Assembly: GCA_913048385.1 (NCBI GenBank)
Contig: CAJWVZ010000002.1
Span: 170,190 to 234,189, forward strand
DNA: 64,000 nt
Reading direction: 5' to 3'
Source of the DNA: an uncultured Gammaproteobacteria bacterium
GTDB lineage: Bacteria > Pseudomonadota > Gammaproteobacteria > Pseudomonadales > Pseudohongiellaceae
Shown here: piece by piece, positions 37,343 to 46,083 of the stretch
How the letters are laid out: the number at the start of each line of letters is the position of its first letter
Position numbering within the stretch: the stretch's first letter is position 1
Notes under the pieces: model-generated
What the model was told of the DNA's origin: nothing
Seen by the model: only the letters and a program-made list of their open reading frames with translations
Database searches by the model: none
Translations under genes and position numbers: made by a program

Positions 37343-38439
37343 GACGAATGTTCCAACACTAATTGAAATTCCTCCCACACTAAATCGGGTGGCAATTTTG
37401 AAAAACATGGAGGGGTAATAGCGAAAGACGCACTGCATTCGTCTTTAAGGCTTACTAATTTTGGATCGCCCTGATAGCTGCATTTTTTTTTCTTACAAGG
37501 GGCGCATGGAAAGGATGATGATAAGCGCACCTGATTATTACCAACGGTGCCTGATAATGCTGCATCTGTTGGCCCATAAATTGAGACCGTGGGTTTTCCG
37601 AGCGCTGCAGCTAAATGACCAAGTCCCGTGTCAACAGAAATAACGCCCACGGCTGACGCGATCTTTAAGGCGAGATCAGAAAGAGAGAGTGGGGGCAAAA
37701 CAATAATATCCGTATTACCAGCTACAATTTTCTCAGCTCGATGTCGCTCGGCTTCGTCCCCCCATGGCAACAAAACTATATAGCCGCAATCCACAGCATG
37801 CCTTGCTAAAGATCTCCAATATTCCATCGGCCAATGCTTTGTAGCCCACGTAGTCCCATGTAAAAAAACAATAGTTCGATCAGACTTGGGTGGGTCTCGC
37901 TCGGAACCCTGTTCTCCGGCGATTTTTAGAACTAAGGATAAATCAATACCGTAGTCAATGTGGTCTTTATCATACGAGTATTGAAGAGCACGTGAAAATA
38001 ATTCACGAACCCTTTCTACAGCATGGTCTTCCCAAGATACAGAGTAGACTTTATTATAAAAAACAGTAGCTAGTGGTTCACGAGCTGCTTTGTCGCTTAA
38101 TCCGATTGTGAGCCCACTTGACAATCGACTTACAACCCCGCTTTTTATTAATCCTTGAGCGTCAATAACTAAATCATAATGTTGTTTCTTAAGATTTCGG
38201 CGAAAATTCCTAAACTCGCTGTTAAAAAGAGTTTGAAATAGAGTTCGTTTCCACCGCCTCAATGCAACCGGAATGACGCGTTCAACGGCTGGATGCCAAC
38301 TTGGAATTTCGGTAAAAGCCTCTTCAACAACCCAATCAAAAACAATGTCTTTTCGAGCTAATTTTGCATCAGTAATTGCTGGCAGAGTATGAATAATATC
38401 GCCTAACGAAGAAACTTTTACTATGAGAACGCGCAACAT
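37339..38439 (-). CDS. waaC: LPS heptosyltransferase I (WaaC)
   Basis: GT9 glycosyltransferase adding the first L-glycero-D-manno-heptose to Kdo. The N-terminus LRVLIVKVSSLGDIIHTLPA is diagnostic. VIDAQGLIKSGVVSRL and the C-terminal ADP-heptose-binding ISVDTGLGHLAAALGKPTVSIYGPTD are present. The ATG at 38439 has AAGGAAG just upstream and is preferred to the upstream TTG at 38460. The C-terminal region has several Cys residues (PCAPCKKKKC). Its stop overlaps the waaG start. Confidence 0.93.
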   Translation of the reverse strand: MLRVLIVKVSSLGDIIHTLPAITDAKLARKDIVFDWVVEEAFTEIPSWHPAVERVIPVALRRWKRTLFQTLFNSEFRNFRRNLKKQHYDLVIDAQGLIKSGVVSRLSSGLTIGLSDKAAREPLATVFYNKVYSVSWEDHAVERVRELFSRALQYSYDKDHIDYGIDLSLVLKIAGEQGSERDPPKSDRTIVFLHGTTWATKHWPMEYWRSLARHAVDCGYIVLLPWGDEAERHRAEKIVAGNTDIIVLPPLSLSDLALKIASAVGVISVDTGLGHLAAALGKPTVSIYGPTDAALSGTVGNNQVRLSSSFPCAPCKKKKCSYQGDPKLVSLKDECSASFAITPPCFSKLPPDLVWEEFQLVLEHSS

Positions 38440-38516
38440 TTCTTCCTTTTTACTTTGCAAATAATCAAATAAATTTTACAGATTGGCTATCGGCAGAATC
38501 AGATAAACCTGTTCTG

Positions 38517-39566
38517 TCAGAGTATGTCTAAATTTTGAACTGCGGAGTAAGCTACAGCCGGTAACAATTCACTTAGGCATTTACCATGCCCCAGCGGACA
38601 AACCCTCTTAAAACAGGGTCGGCATTCGATATCTGTTTTTAAAATAGTAGATGTATCTGACAATGGCGGGGTGAAATCTGGCGACGAGGATCCGTATAAG
38701 GCAATTAACGGCTTCTCTAGCGCAGCTGCGACATGCATCAGCCCTGAGTCATTTGAGACAACTGCAGAAGATGCACCCATAAGGTCGATTGCATCTTCTA
38801 AAGTAGTTCGCCCAGTAAAATTTTCACACTTCTCTTTATATTCTCTTTGAATTCCTTCATAGATCGCATTTGCAATCGGCATATCGCTGACTGACCCGAA
38901 CATCCAAACATACCATCCGTCTGCTATGGCGGAGTTGCATAAGCCAATGAAATGGTTTGCAGGCCATTGCTTAGATACCCCAAACTCAGCGCCTGGACAT
39001 ATCGCTAATACAGGACCGTGCTTTCTCAATTCGAACTTTTCAAACGCGGCAAGGAGCATGCTCTGGGTAACCACTAGCTTCGGGCTTGGCAATTCTTTTG
39101 GTAGCTCCGCGTTATTTGGAAAAGCAAGTGCCGCAAATCGATCAATCATTTTCGGAAATTTACGTTTATCAAGACGCCTGCAATCAGTTAACAATAGGTA
39201 GCGCATTTCTCCGCGCCATCCGATACGATTCTCTATTTTTGCAAAAAACGGTACAAGAGCTGACTTATAAGAATTAGGTAACACAATAGCGCGATCGTAA
39301 TTATTTTGTCTAAGCGATTCTCCCAGTTCCCGCCTTGCTCGTAGTCGAAGATCTCCGTGTATAAACGGCAAGCTTATGACTGCATCAATTTGACTCATCC
39401 TACTCAAGACAGAGCGAGTCCAATCAGGAGCGAGGACCGTTATCTTTCCGTTAGGATATCTCGTCTTTATTAAAATAAACAAAACTTGCGCCATTACCAT
39501 ATCCCCAATCCACGAGGGACCGACAATAAGTACGTCGTCATTCTTAGCTTTTAAATCCGCTTCCAT
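38517..39566 (-). CDS. waaF: LPS heptosyltransferase II (WaaF)
   Basis: GT9 glycosyltransferase adding the second heptose. 349 residues, close to E. coli WaaF. The N-terminus has VLIVGPSWIGDMVMAQVLF, the conserved ADP-heptose transferase start. Other motifs are LPNSYKSALVPFFA, GWRGEMRYLLL, the CPGAEFGVSKQWPANHF block and VSNDSGLMHVAAALEKPLIALYGSS. It is the first gene of waaF–waaC–waaG, all on the minus strand. Confidence 0.94.
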   Translation of the reverse strand: MEADLKAKNDDVLIVGPSWIGDMVMAQVLFILIKTRYPNGKITVLAPDWTRSVLSRMSQIDAVISLPFIHGDLRLRARRELGESLRQNNYDRAIVLPNSYKSALVPFFAKIENRIGWRGEMRYLLLTDCRRLDKRKFPKMIDRFAALAFPNNAELPKELPSPKLVVTQSMLLAAFEKFELRKHGPVLAICPGAEFGVSKQWPANHFIGLCNSAIADGWYVWMFGSVSDMPIANAIYEGIQREYKEKCENFTGRTTLEDAIDLMGASSAVVSNDSGLMHVAAALEKPLIALYGSSSPDFTPPLSDTSTILKTDIECRPCFKRVCPLGHGKCLSELLPAVAYSAVQNLDIL

Positions 39567-39639
39567 TCGAAAACTATTTCTTTTTTCTATAGATCAAGAA
39601 TATCTTAAGGGTAGTCTTAAATTTAATCTGAAAAGGCAT

Positions 39640-41115
39640 TCACTCTACCAATTTAATCCATTCACCTGCTTCAGGTTTGCCGGCAGGGTAGTATCCATTC
39701 AATAATCTTAAAGTTTCTTCCGGAAAATCTTTAATAGGGCTCGTGCCGGCAACATTTCTAAAGTCAAAATACTCGCTTGCTTGAGCAAACTTTATTTGTA
39801 CTTCTTTCTTTTTGCCTTCACCCTGCTGAATAGCTCGAAACGAACGTATTACCTTCAGAAAAATATCATCAAGTTCCGCAGAATCATCCGAAGCTATACC
39901 ACGCAAAATTATAGCGCGACCACCTAGATAAAAAACGGCTAGTCGTTGCCTGGTTTCTGTATCATTTTGTTCAACGATTCCAGTGTGCCCGAGCAATCTA
40001 TATTGTTGTAAGGCCTCTGACTTTCTTAACTGCTGTATTCCCAACTCTTCTCGGATGTATTCCTGCGGGGAAATATTACTTCGGATTCTCCGAGCCTCGA
40101 TTTTTAAAGTTCCAGTTGATTTGTTACTTGCGAACGCGGTCGTAATAGTCTCTTCTACTTCCCAATTGTCGGGAAAAACAAGGGTATAGCCGAAAGTATC
40201 TTGATAATATCTGTTGCGCTTATCTTGCCTCTGTCCTTGGTTACTCTCACCAATCACTAAACCATTCAAGGCCGCACGGAAATTTGCATCATCAATTGGG
40301 CCGAGTTCTGTATCTGACATTTGGTCGACTTCTTCAATAGCTTGTTTCAGTCGCTTATCGTTCCGAGGGTGAGTTGCAAACAATCCATGATAAGTACTCG
40401 TATTTACTGCGACTTTACGATTAAAGTCCTCATGGTTCTTTAACACTGTAATGACGTCAATTACTGCCTGTGGCTCGTACCCAGCACTCACAATGAACTC
40501 GGCTCCAAGCCGATCCGCTTCGAGCTCTTGGTCTCTTCCGAAACCGCTCAAACCAGTTTGAGCCCAAATAGAGGCTATGTCACTAATTTGCTGCCCGACA
40601 TAGCCACTCCCCGTGGCAACGGCAGTTGCGAACCCGCCAACCGTAGCTGCGATCTTTGCTAGCTGACCACGACCTTGACGCTGAACCGCATGCCGAGCTG
40701 TGATGTGGGCGATTTCGTGGCCAAGAACGGCGGCGAGCTCTGCCTCACTATTCATAAAAGCTAAAAGACCCCTATTTACGTACACGTACCCACCGGGCAG
40801 CGCAAACGCATTAATCTCGGGGCTGTCGATTACGGTAAACGTATAATTTAGATCCGGGCGATGGCTCGCTGCAGCTACTCGGTTACCCACCTCTTCTATA
40901 TAGTTTTGTAGCTTCTCGTCTTCATAAACCAGCGCGCTTTCCAAAACTTTTTGATGCTCATCTAAACCAATTTCTTTTTCACGTTTCTCGGACATAAAAA
41001 CCAAACTGCTTACTTCGTTGCCCTGATTTACGACGCAGCCGCTAAAAAAAAATAATAACAGAAAGACAAGGATGCCTGCGTTTCGTGAAAAATTACAACG
41101 TAAACTCTTATGCAT
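39640..41115 (-). CDS. M48 family metalloprotease lipoprotein (BepA-like N-terminal half)
   Basis: Putative periplasmic zinc peptidase anchored by a lipobox (LFFFSGC, Cys27) from the ATG at 41115; an alternative GTG at 41160 would overlap the upstream gene and spoil the signal peptide. The zinc site is HEIAH (133–137) with the third ligand in RDQELEADRLG near residue 198. The family segment FALPGGYVYVNRGLLAF precedes it. The M48 domain is followed not by the TPR repeats of BepA but by a separate C-terminal domain (about 300–490; YTLVFPDNWEVEE, GRAIILRGIASDD) resembling surface-adhesion-type domains without a name. Terminal gene of the cluster; could degrade or assemble outer-membrane parts of the machine. 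Confidence 0.85.
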   Translation of the reverse strand: MHKSLRCNFSRNAGILVFLLLFFFSGCVVNQGNEVSSLVFMSEKREKEIGLDEHQKVLESALVYEDEKLQNYIEEVGNRVAAASHRPDLNYTFTVIDSPEINAFALPGGYVYVNRGLLAFMNSEAELAAVLGHEIAHITARHAVQRQGRGQLAKIAATVGGFATAVATGSGYVGQQISDIASIWAQTGLSGFGRDQELEADRLGAEFIVSAGYEPQAVIDVITVLKNHEDFNRKVAVNTSTYHGLFATHPRNDKRLKQAIEEVDQMSDTELGPIDDANFRAALNGLVIGESNQGQRQDKRNRYYQDTFGYTLVFPDNWEVEETITTAFASNKSTGTLKIEARRIRSNISPQEYIREELGIQQLRKSEALQQYRLLGHTGIVEQNDTETRQRLAVFYLGGRAIILRGIASDDSAELDDIFLKVIRSFRAIQQGEGKKKEVQIKFAQASEYFDFRNVAGTSPIKDFPEETLRLLNGYYPAGKPEAGEWIKLVE

Positions 41116-41125
41116 CTCGATAAAA

Positions 41126-41806
41126 CTAATCACCCTTAACAAACGCTTTGAGTTGATCACCTAATCGGCTACAGGCGTTAGCTTCGACCCGAGCAATCAG
41201 TGGAATAGGAATTACCAGAGCCGGCAAATACGACTGCCCAGACGCATCGGTATTTATTGTTCCAACATTCTGACGGCTTTTCACATCCCACACGCGAGCA
41301 TTAAAACTGGAGTCATCTTCCCACGAACCAAAACCAAAGCATCCAGCGCCGCCAGGGCCAGCCGTGCATGAGATTGACCCAGTTCGCCCAGATGTCTCGG
41401 TAAAACCATCTAACCAAACCATGTACCGTACTCCGAATTCCTCCATTTGTTGTGCAACTAATTCATCAGCCATAAGCCGCTCCAGGTTGCTGATTCCTGT
41501 CGGCGCAGTGCGCGGCTCGAACCAAGGAAACATTGCATCGATGAATTCCCTTTCTGGAATAACCGTAATCGCATCTTGTCCTGAGCTGACCCGGTCACCA
41601 ACGCAACCAACAAACTCTTCTCTTGTTTCATACTCGTTGCCTTGCCGACGACCAAGAATTACCACTGATTCTTCTGTTGTAATTCCCGTTTGACCTTGCC
41701 TAAACTCATCCACGGTGGTGCTAGTGCAAGCCGACTGCAGAAAAAGAAGAGCAAAAAAAACATAGACATTAGGCTCGAAGAAACTATAAATTTTTAATTT
41801 GCTCAT
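41126..41806 (-). CDS. Putative lipoprotein, unknown function (cluster member)
   Basis: 226-residue protein. A signal peptide (YVFFALLFLQSAC) ends in a lipobox with Cys27, so it is probably a lipoprotein. The mature part has GFGSWEDDSSFNARVWDVKS and a hydrophobic LPALVIPIPLIARVEANAC segment. Cys pairs (SISCTAG and AGCFGFG) may form disulfides. I do not recognise the family. It lies 10 bp upstream of the M48 gene and 35 bp after the next lipoprotein, within the cluster, so a role in the same envelope structure is likely by context. Confidence 0.75.
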   Translation of the reverse strand: MSKLKIYSFFEPNVYVFFALLFLQSACTSTTVDEFRQGQTGITTEESVVILGRRQGNEYETREEFVGCVGDRVSSGQDAITVIPEREFIDAMFPWFEPRTAPTGISNLERLMADELVAQQMEEFGVRYMVWLDGFTETSGRTGSISCTAGPGGAGCFGFGSWEDDSSFNARVWDVKSRQNVGTINTDASGQSYLPALVIPIPLIARVEANACSRLGDQLKAFVKGD

Positions 41807-41841
41807 AAGCTTTTAAAGAACCTCTTGCCTTGGGTGAACAA

Positions 41842-42462
41842 TCATCTTTGACTCAGCCATTGACGAATTTCAGGAACTTGTGAAAACCCTAAAGAAAAAC
41901 TTGAAGCAAAATCGCGAAGTGCAATTACAGCAGCTTGATTAATGGAGTTTTCGACGCTTCGCATACTCCTCGTCGGTGTTTTACCATAAGAAGTTAATAT
42001 CCAATCAGCAATTCCATTTCCTTCAGTGTCACTAATCCTAAGGTTATATTTAATCCAGACCTCAAACACGTCTAATTTAGTTTTATTGGGTAAAGCTAAC
42101 TGAAACTCTTCTATTACCGGGAGGAAAATAATGTCCACTTCTTGAGAAGCTGCACTTTCAGCACTATCTAGAACTACAACCTGCTCAAACATCGATGGCA
42201 GTAGAGCGTCAAACAATTCTCGATGCGATTGACCGCTTTTTATGCTGTACTCTTCCTCACCAATTTCAGAATATTCGACATAGTTAAAATTGATAAGCTC
42301 TTGGGCATATACGACACCAATCGACAAAGGAATCTTGTTAACGTTGGGAGAGGGGAACTGACCCTCAATAACGATGCTACTGGTACCGCAACTTTGCACA
42401 AGGATAATTGACAAGACCCCAAGCGTGCGCTTTATATGTTTGAAAAAAAAATTTTCGTTCAC
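41842..42462 (-). CDS. Putative lipoprotein, unknown function (cluster member)
   Basis: 206-residue protein with a signal peptide ending SIILVQSC, a lipobox-like sequence giving Cys25. The mature domain alternates beta segments (IPLSIGVVYAQEL, VDIIFLPVIEEF) and ends with a helix containing INQAAVIALRDFASSF, a pattern reminiscent of small outer-membrane auxiliary lipoproteins such as the LptE or ABC-auxiliary classes. No specific family is assigned. Neighbours are the vWA gene upstream (78 bp) and another lipoprotein downstream (35 bp). Confidence 0.72.
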   Translation of the reverse strand: MNENFFFKHIKRTLGVLSIILVQSCGTSSIVIEGQFPSPNVNKIPLSIGVVYAQELINFNYVEYSEIGEEEYSIKSGQSHRELFDALLPSMFEQVVVLDSAESAASQEVDIIFLPVIEEFQLALPNKTKLDVFEVWIKYNLRISDTEGNGIADWILTSYGKTPTRSMRSVENSINQAAVIALRDFASSFSLGFSQVPEIRQWLSQR

Positions 42463-42540
42463 TATTAATCTCTTATCTTTAACTAATTGGCGTGTAGTCT
42501 CTCTCTTTTCAGCATCTCCCTACTGAAGATACATAAAAAG

Positions 42541-43545
42541 TTATTTAAAGTCATTTAACCCAACAAATGTTCCTCCATTCTGTTGCGTCATCTCGCGCAT
42601 CAATGTTGAGTATCGATAAGCACTTTGTTGAAAACGAACTGGACCCGAAAAAATCGTTGGGAAGCCAATACCATGAATCCTAACCAATCGATTCCCATCA
42701 GAATCGGCGACATTGATACGGTTTATCGTTTGTAAAACGCCTCGAATTGATCCTCCTGGCTGAAAGTCATCACCGAGGACATAAATACTTATCTTCTTAT
42801 CGGGCGCATAAAAAGTATTGATCGCTCTCGTTACTCCCTCAACTGGGCTCGAGTTGCTGTAGGGATTCCAGTTTCTGAGAGTAGATAGAATCTGTTGCCT
42901 TCTTACCGGAGTATCAGGAATCCAATTCCCACGATAAGAGTCAAACATATAATCTCCCATATCATTCATTATCTGAATGCCCTTCACATCGGGGTATACA
43001 TCGAGCGTATCTTCAATAACACCTAGCATTTTCCCCCAGCTAGGATTATTAAACATCGACCCAGAGGTATCGATAACAAAGATAATATACTCGCTATCAA
43101 CCGGAATCCCGCCAATCGCTTGATCCTTAACTTGCTGACTACTCCCAAAAAGACGCTGCATCTCATCCGTAAGTGATTGCTGCGCCAATGACAATCGGCC
43201 GATTTCATCAGTCGCTTCATCCGACAGCTCGGACGACGCTGAAAACTCACCTTGTACATCACTCAGGTCCTGTCTCAATCGTGCAACACGTTCAATAGTA
43301 GCCGATAGCTGTTCGCGCTTCGCGTTCAGGTCACGATTCACCAAAGATGTCTGCCCTCGGACCTCGAATACTTCACGCTGCAGTTCCGCTACAGCGGCAG
43401 ACGGATCTGCAGCGCTAGCTTCAATCGATGATGGAGAGGAGGGCTTGACGATCATCAACAAGATAATCATAGCTCCAAACCCACAACTAGCTACATCCAA
43501 AAAAGAGACTGTAAACGAATCTGTTTCTCGATTTCTATTAAGCAT
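42541..43545 (-). CDS. ExbD/MotB-like membrane-anchored vWA protein 2
   Basis: 334-residue single-pass protein. A short cytoplasmic N-terminus is followed by a transmembrane helix SFLDVASCGFGAMIILLMIV (about 14–33) with an Asp at residue 17, resembling the ion-binding Asp of ExbD/MotB helices. A coiled coil (about 45–140) leads to a von Willebrand A domain (about 150–334) with an intact MIDAS DTSGS at 159–163 and the later acidic loop VLGDDF. Predicted topology places the vWA domain in the periplasm. It is a paralogue of the adjacent gene (37 bp upstream), sharing layout and the transmembrane motif; together they might form a heteromeric partner of the MotA/TolQ/ExbB protein. Confidence 0.85.
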   Translation of the reverse strand: MLNRNRETDSFTVSFLDVASCGFGAMIILLMIVKPSSPSSIEASAADPSAAVAELQREVFEVRGQTSLVNRDLNAKREQLSATIERVARLRQDLSDVQGEFSASSELSDEATDEIGRLSLAQQSLTDEMQRLFGSSQQVKDQAIGGIPVDSEYIIFVIDTSGSMFNNPSWGKMLGVIEDTLDVYPDVKGIQIMNDMGDYMFDSYRGNWIPDTPVRRQQILSTLRNWNPYSNSSPVEGVTRAINTFYAPDKKISIYVLGDDFQPGGSIRGVLQTINRINVADSDGNRLVRIHGIGFPTIFSGPVRFQQSAYRYSTLMREMTQQNGGTFVGLNDFK

Positions 43546-43582
43546 ACCTAATACTCAACCAGTAAAAGAGGCATAGTTTCGC

Positions 43583-44683
43583 CTAAGGCCAGTCCTTAGA
43601 CGGCGAGAGAAAGGATCCCTTGCTGAACTGAGCTAGCTGCCAATAAGCCGCCGCTGCGCTAGGATCGCCCTCAAGTGGCATTAAAATAACATTAAAAGGC
43701 ACACCATCAGGCGCATCATCCACCGCCTCTTCAAAAAGCTTAATCCGTTCTTCTGGGCTAACGATGCTCCCGCTCTTGCGACCGGCCCCAATCGTCGGCA
43801 AACCGTCTGTTATAAGAAAAATATTGTCTGGCGCCGGGCTTAATTCTGCTGTGGCACGAAATACCTTCTGTAGATTTGTACCGTTCGCCGGCACGGTTTT
43901 AGTGACGGCAATAACTGCCTCATCAAGCACATCGCGATCAGCCACTTCTTGCCAATCATTCGATCCATTTGTCCCTCGAATAGATACCTCGTCACTAAAA
44001 CCCCATATCTGAAATTGGCTCGTTATGGGGAGTTGGGTGCTAAGCCATTCAACCGTTTTAACCACCCTCTGCCACTTCGCAGAGGCAATCTTTCTTTCAT
44101 CGTTCATATTTCTTGTTCGAATGATATTAACGAGCGTCTCGTCCAACATACTAGCACTGGTATCAACCAATATGAGTATACGTTGCCCACCGAGATATAG
44201 GCCACTGAGATACTGGCGGCTTCCATCACCCAAAAATTGACGAACGCTATCTCCTTTCTGATCGAGTGCGCTGGCTTGAAGTCGGAGTAACTCTTCTTTA
44301 AGCGACGCAACATCGGCACGCAATTTTTCAATACTCTCAATAGATGCGGTGCTGTTATTTTCTAAAGCTGCAAGCTCTTGTAAAAAAGTGTCAATTTGTT
44401 CCTGAATTTGCCGAGCTCGGCCCTGTGCCGTTACAATTTCCAAACTAATATCGTTCACAGTATTACGAATTTCCAAAAGCCCCTCTTGGCCCTCCAGCAC
44501 CTCGATTTCAAGCTTTTTTATTTCGGCGCTTAAAGTTGGGTCAACAATACTGTTGGTCTGATTAGTTGCATGATCTAAAATCAAGAAAATCAAAATTACC
44601 GCACCAAACCCGCAGAACATGACATCTAAGAATGCGAGACTTAAAGGACTAACTCTGCGTCGTGCTGCTTTAGTGCTCGACAT
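43583..44683 (-). CDS. ExbD/MotB-like membrane-anchored vWA protein 1
   Basis: 366-residue single-pass protein with a basic N-terminus (TKAARRR), transmembrane helix AFLDVMFCGFGAVILIFLIL (about 17–36; Asp20), long coiled coil (about 50–145) and vWA domain (about 160–366) with MIDAS DTSAS at 174–178 and the second acidic motif LITDGLPT. The FLDVxxCGFGA transmembrane signature is shared with its neighbour. It starts 14 bp inside the end of the actin-like gene, so translation is coupled. The Asp-bearing helix suggests partnership with the ion-channel protein of the same operon; the vWA head may bind a ligand or protein through a metal ion. Confidence 0.85.
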   Translation of the reverse strand: MSSTKAARRRVSPLSLAFLDVMFCGFGAVILIFLILDHATNQTNSIVDPTLSAEIKKLEIEVLEGQEGLLEIRNTVNDISLEIVTAQGRARQIQEQIDTFLQELAALENNSTASIESIEKLRADVASLKEELLRLQASALDQKGDSVRQFLGDGSRQYLSGLYLGGQRILILVDTSASMLDETLVNIIRTRNMNDERKIASAKWQRVVKTVEWLSTQLPITSQFQIWGFSDEVSIRGTNGSNDWQEVADRDVLDEAVIAVTKTVPANGTNLQKVFRATAELSPAPDNIFLITDGLPTIGAGRKSGSIVSPEERIKLFEEAVDDAPDGVPFNVILMPLEGDPSAAAAYWQLAQFSKGSFLSPSKDWP

Positions 44684-46019
44684 CTTTTACCCTGATTAGG
44701 CGTGCAAATGATCCATCGATCGATAAAATATCGCCGACGACCAGCTCGCTATTAGTTGAGGTATTATCATTGACCAAAAGTTCCGGAATAAAATCCTTTG
44801 CAAATAATTTTTTACCTGAAAAAACCAATCTTCCGAGGATTTTTGAAGAGCATTTAGATGTTAGTGAAAAATTCGATGACTCTGGCATTAATCGCCGATT
44901 TGCAATCTCAACATCGCAAATAGAAAAGGCTTGATTGCCGATTAACGCGTGAGTGGGACTATTCTCTGGCTCCCCGATTTCATAAACTATCTCGCCTGTA
45001 CCTTTTGGATCGATTAGCGAAATTTCAGTAGTCAGCTCAGCCTCTGCATCGCATTCCTTGATATCAGACTTCCGCGAAAAAATACTCTTCAATCGAGCCT
45101 CTTGATCGATTGTTCTTAGCTCTATACACGGATCGAGGTGATCTTTGGCGGCCGGGAGATCTGAGAACCAAGCATCAACAAACAAAACAATTGGCAGTTC
45201 ATTCTCAACATTCGTCCTCAAAGAAAGCAAATGAGAAGAGATCTTTTTATAATACTCACGCAACGCGTCGATAAGCTGTGCCTGCGAAAGTTTAGCGCTG
45301 TAATTTGAACCGGAATGCTCAAGCGTTAATATTGCAGTAGGCTCGCTAGCTAGACATTCAATCCACGCTGAAATTTTATTGTAAAGCTGTTGCTCACTTT
45401 CAGCATTATGCTGCGGATTAAAACGGCATTGCGAAATGAAGGCGTCAGTTATAACGTTTGCTAATTTATCAAAAATATTTTGGATTCCAACACCTGGAAT
45501 CTGTGAAACCATCCCTCTTGAAAGTTTAGTATTAATATCAACATGCGTAGCTACTGCCTGCTGAGATTGGATATCGAGATAAACAAAGAAATTACTGGTC
45601 GGCGTTGCTGACATTCCAGCGACGACTGCAGCGTCAATCATTCCAATAACGTTGAATAAGGTGTGCTTTGCTATACCGAGGAACAGAGCTATCTGCGTCC
45701 TGTCATAATGACAAGGAACTATAACAAGAAGATCACTCCGTACTTTTAGGCGCAATCGTTCTGATAAATGCAAGAGGTGAGCGTATGCTAAATCTACATA
45801 ATGGCGTTGATAGCTATGATTTATAGGCTCCGTACTTAAGTTCTCCCAGTAAGCGTTAAAGCTCTCGGTTGGATAAAGCTTAGCCTTACTTTTTGCCTCT
45901 GCTCCAAGTTCGATCGTGTCTTTGTTGAGTAGTGCATAGTGCTGACTTTTAAATCGCCAACCGCTTATATCGCCGACTGAAATTTGAAAAGTTGACAGAT
46001 CAATTACGTACAGTGCCAT
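44670..46019 (-). CDS. Actin/Hsp70-fold-like protein (cluster member)
   Basis: 449-residue protein without transmembrane helix, hence cytoplasmic. The first strand MALYVIDLSTFQISVGD resembles the phosphate-1 loop of the actin/Hsp70 fold, DLLVIVPCHYDRTQ followed by NVIGMIDAAVVAGM resembles the connect-1 helix region, and FFVYLDIQSQQAVATHVD the phosphate-2 loop. Canonical DxG signatures are degenerate, so ATP binding is not certain. The C-terminal portion (about 345–449), with VYEIGEPENSPTHALIG and LVVNDNTST-like segments, looks like a separate beta-rich domain. Overlaps the vWA gene by 14 bp and lies 64 bp downstream of the channel-protein gene. The fold call is from pattern only. Confidence 0.55.
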   Translation of the reverse strand: MALYVIDLSTFQISVGDISGWRFKSQHYALLNKDTIELGAEAKSKAKLYPTESFNAYWENLSTEPINHSYQRHYVDLAYAHLLHLSERLRLKVRSDLLVIVPCHYDRTQIALFLGIAKHTLFNVIGMIDAAVVAGMSATPTSNFFVYLDIQSQQAVATHVDINTKLSRGMVSQIPGVGIQNIFDKLANVITDAFISQCRFNPQHNAESEQQLYNKISAWIECLASEPTAILTLEHSGSNYSAKLSQAQLIDALREYYKKISSHLLSLRTNVENELPIVLFVDAWFSDLPAAKDHLDPCIELRTIDQEARLKSIFSRKSDIKECDAEAELTTEISLIDPKGTGEIVYEIGEPENSPTHALIGNQAFSICDVEIANRRLMPESSNFSLTSKCSSKILGRLVFSGKKLFAKDFIPELLVNDNTSTNSELVVGDILSIDGSFARLIRVKDVEH

Positions 46020-46083
46020 CGCTTATCCCCAACTCATCGCCAAAATTCTTTATTTAAATATTTAGCTACAGAAGTCGTCACTT

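Noticed and set aside
37343..37438. Extended N-terminus of WaaG
   Set aside because: The extra 32 codons lie entirely inside waaC and precede the conserved first strand; the GTGA overlap start at 37342 is preferred.
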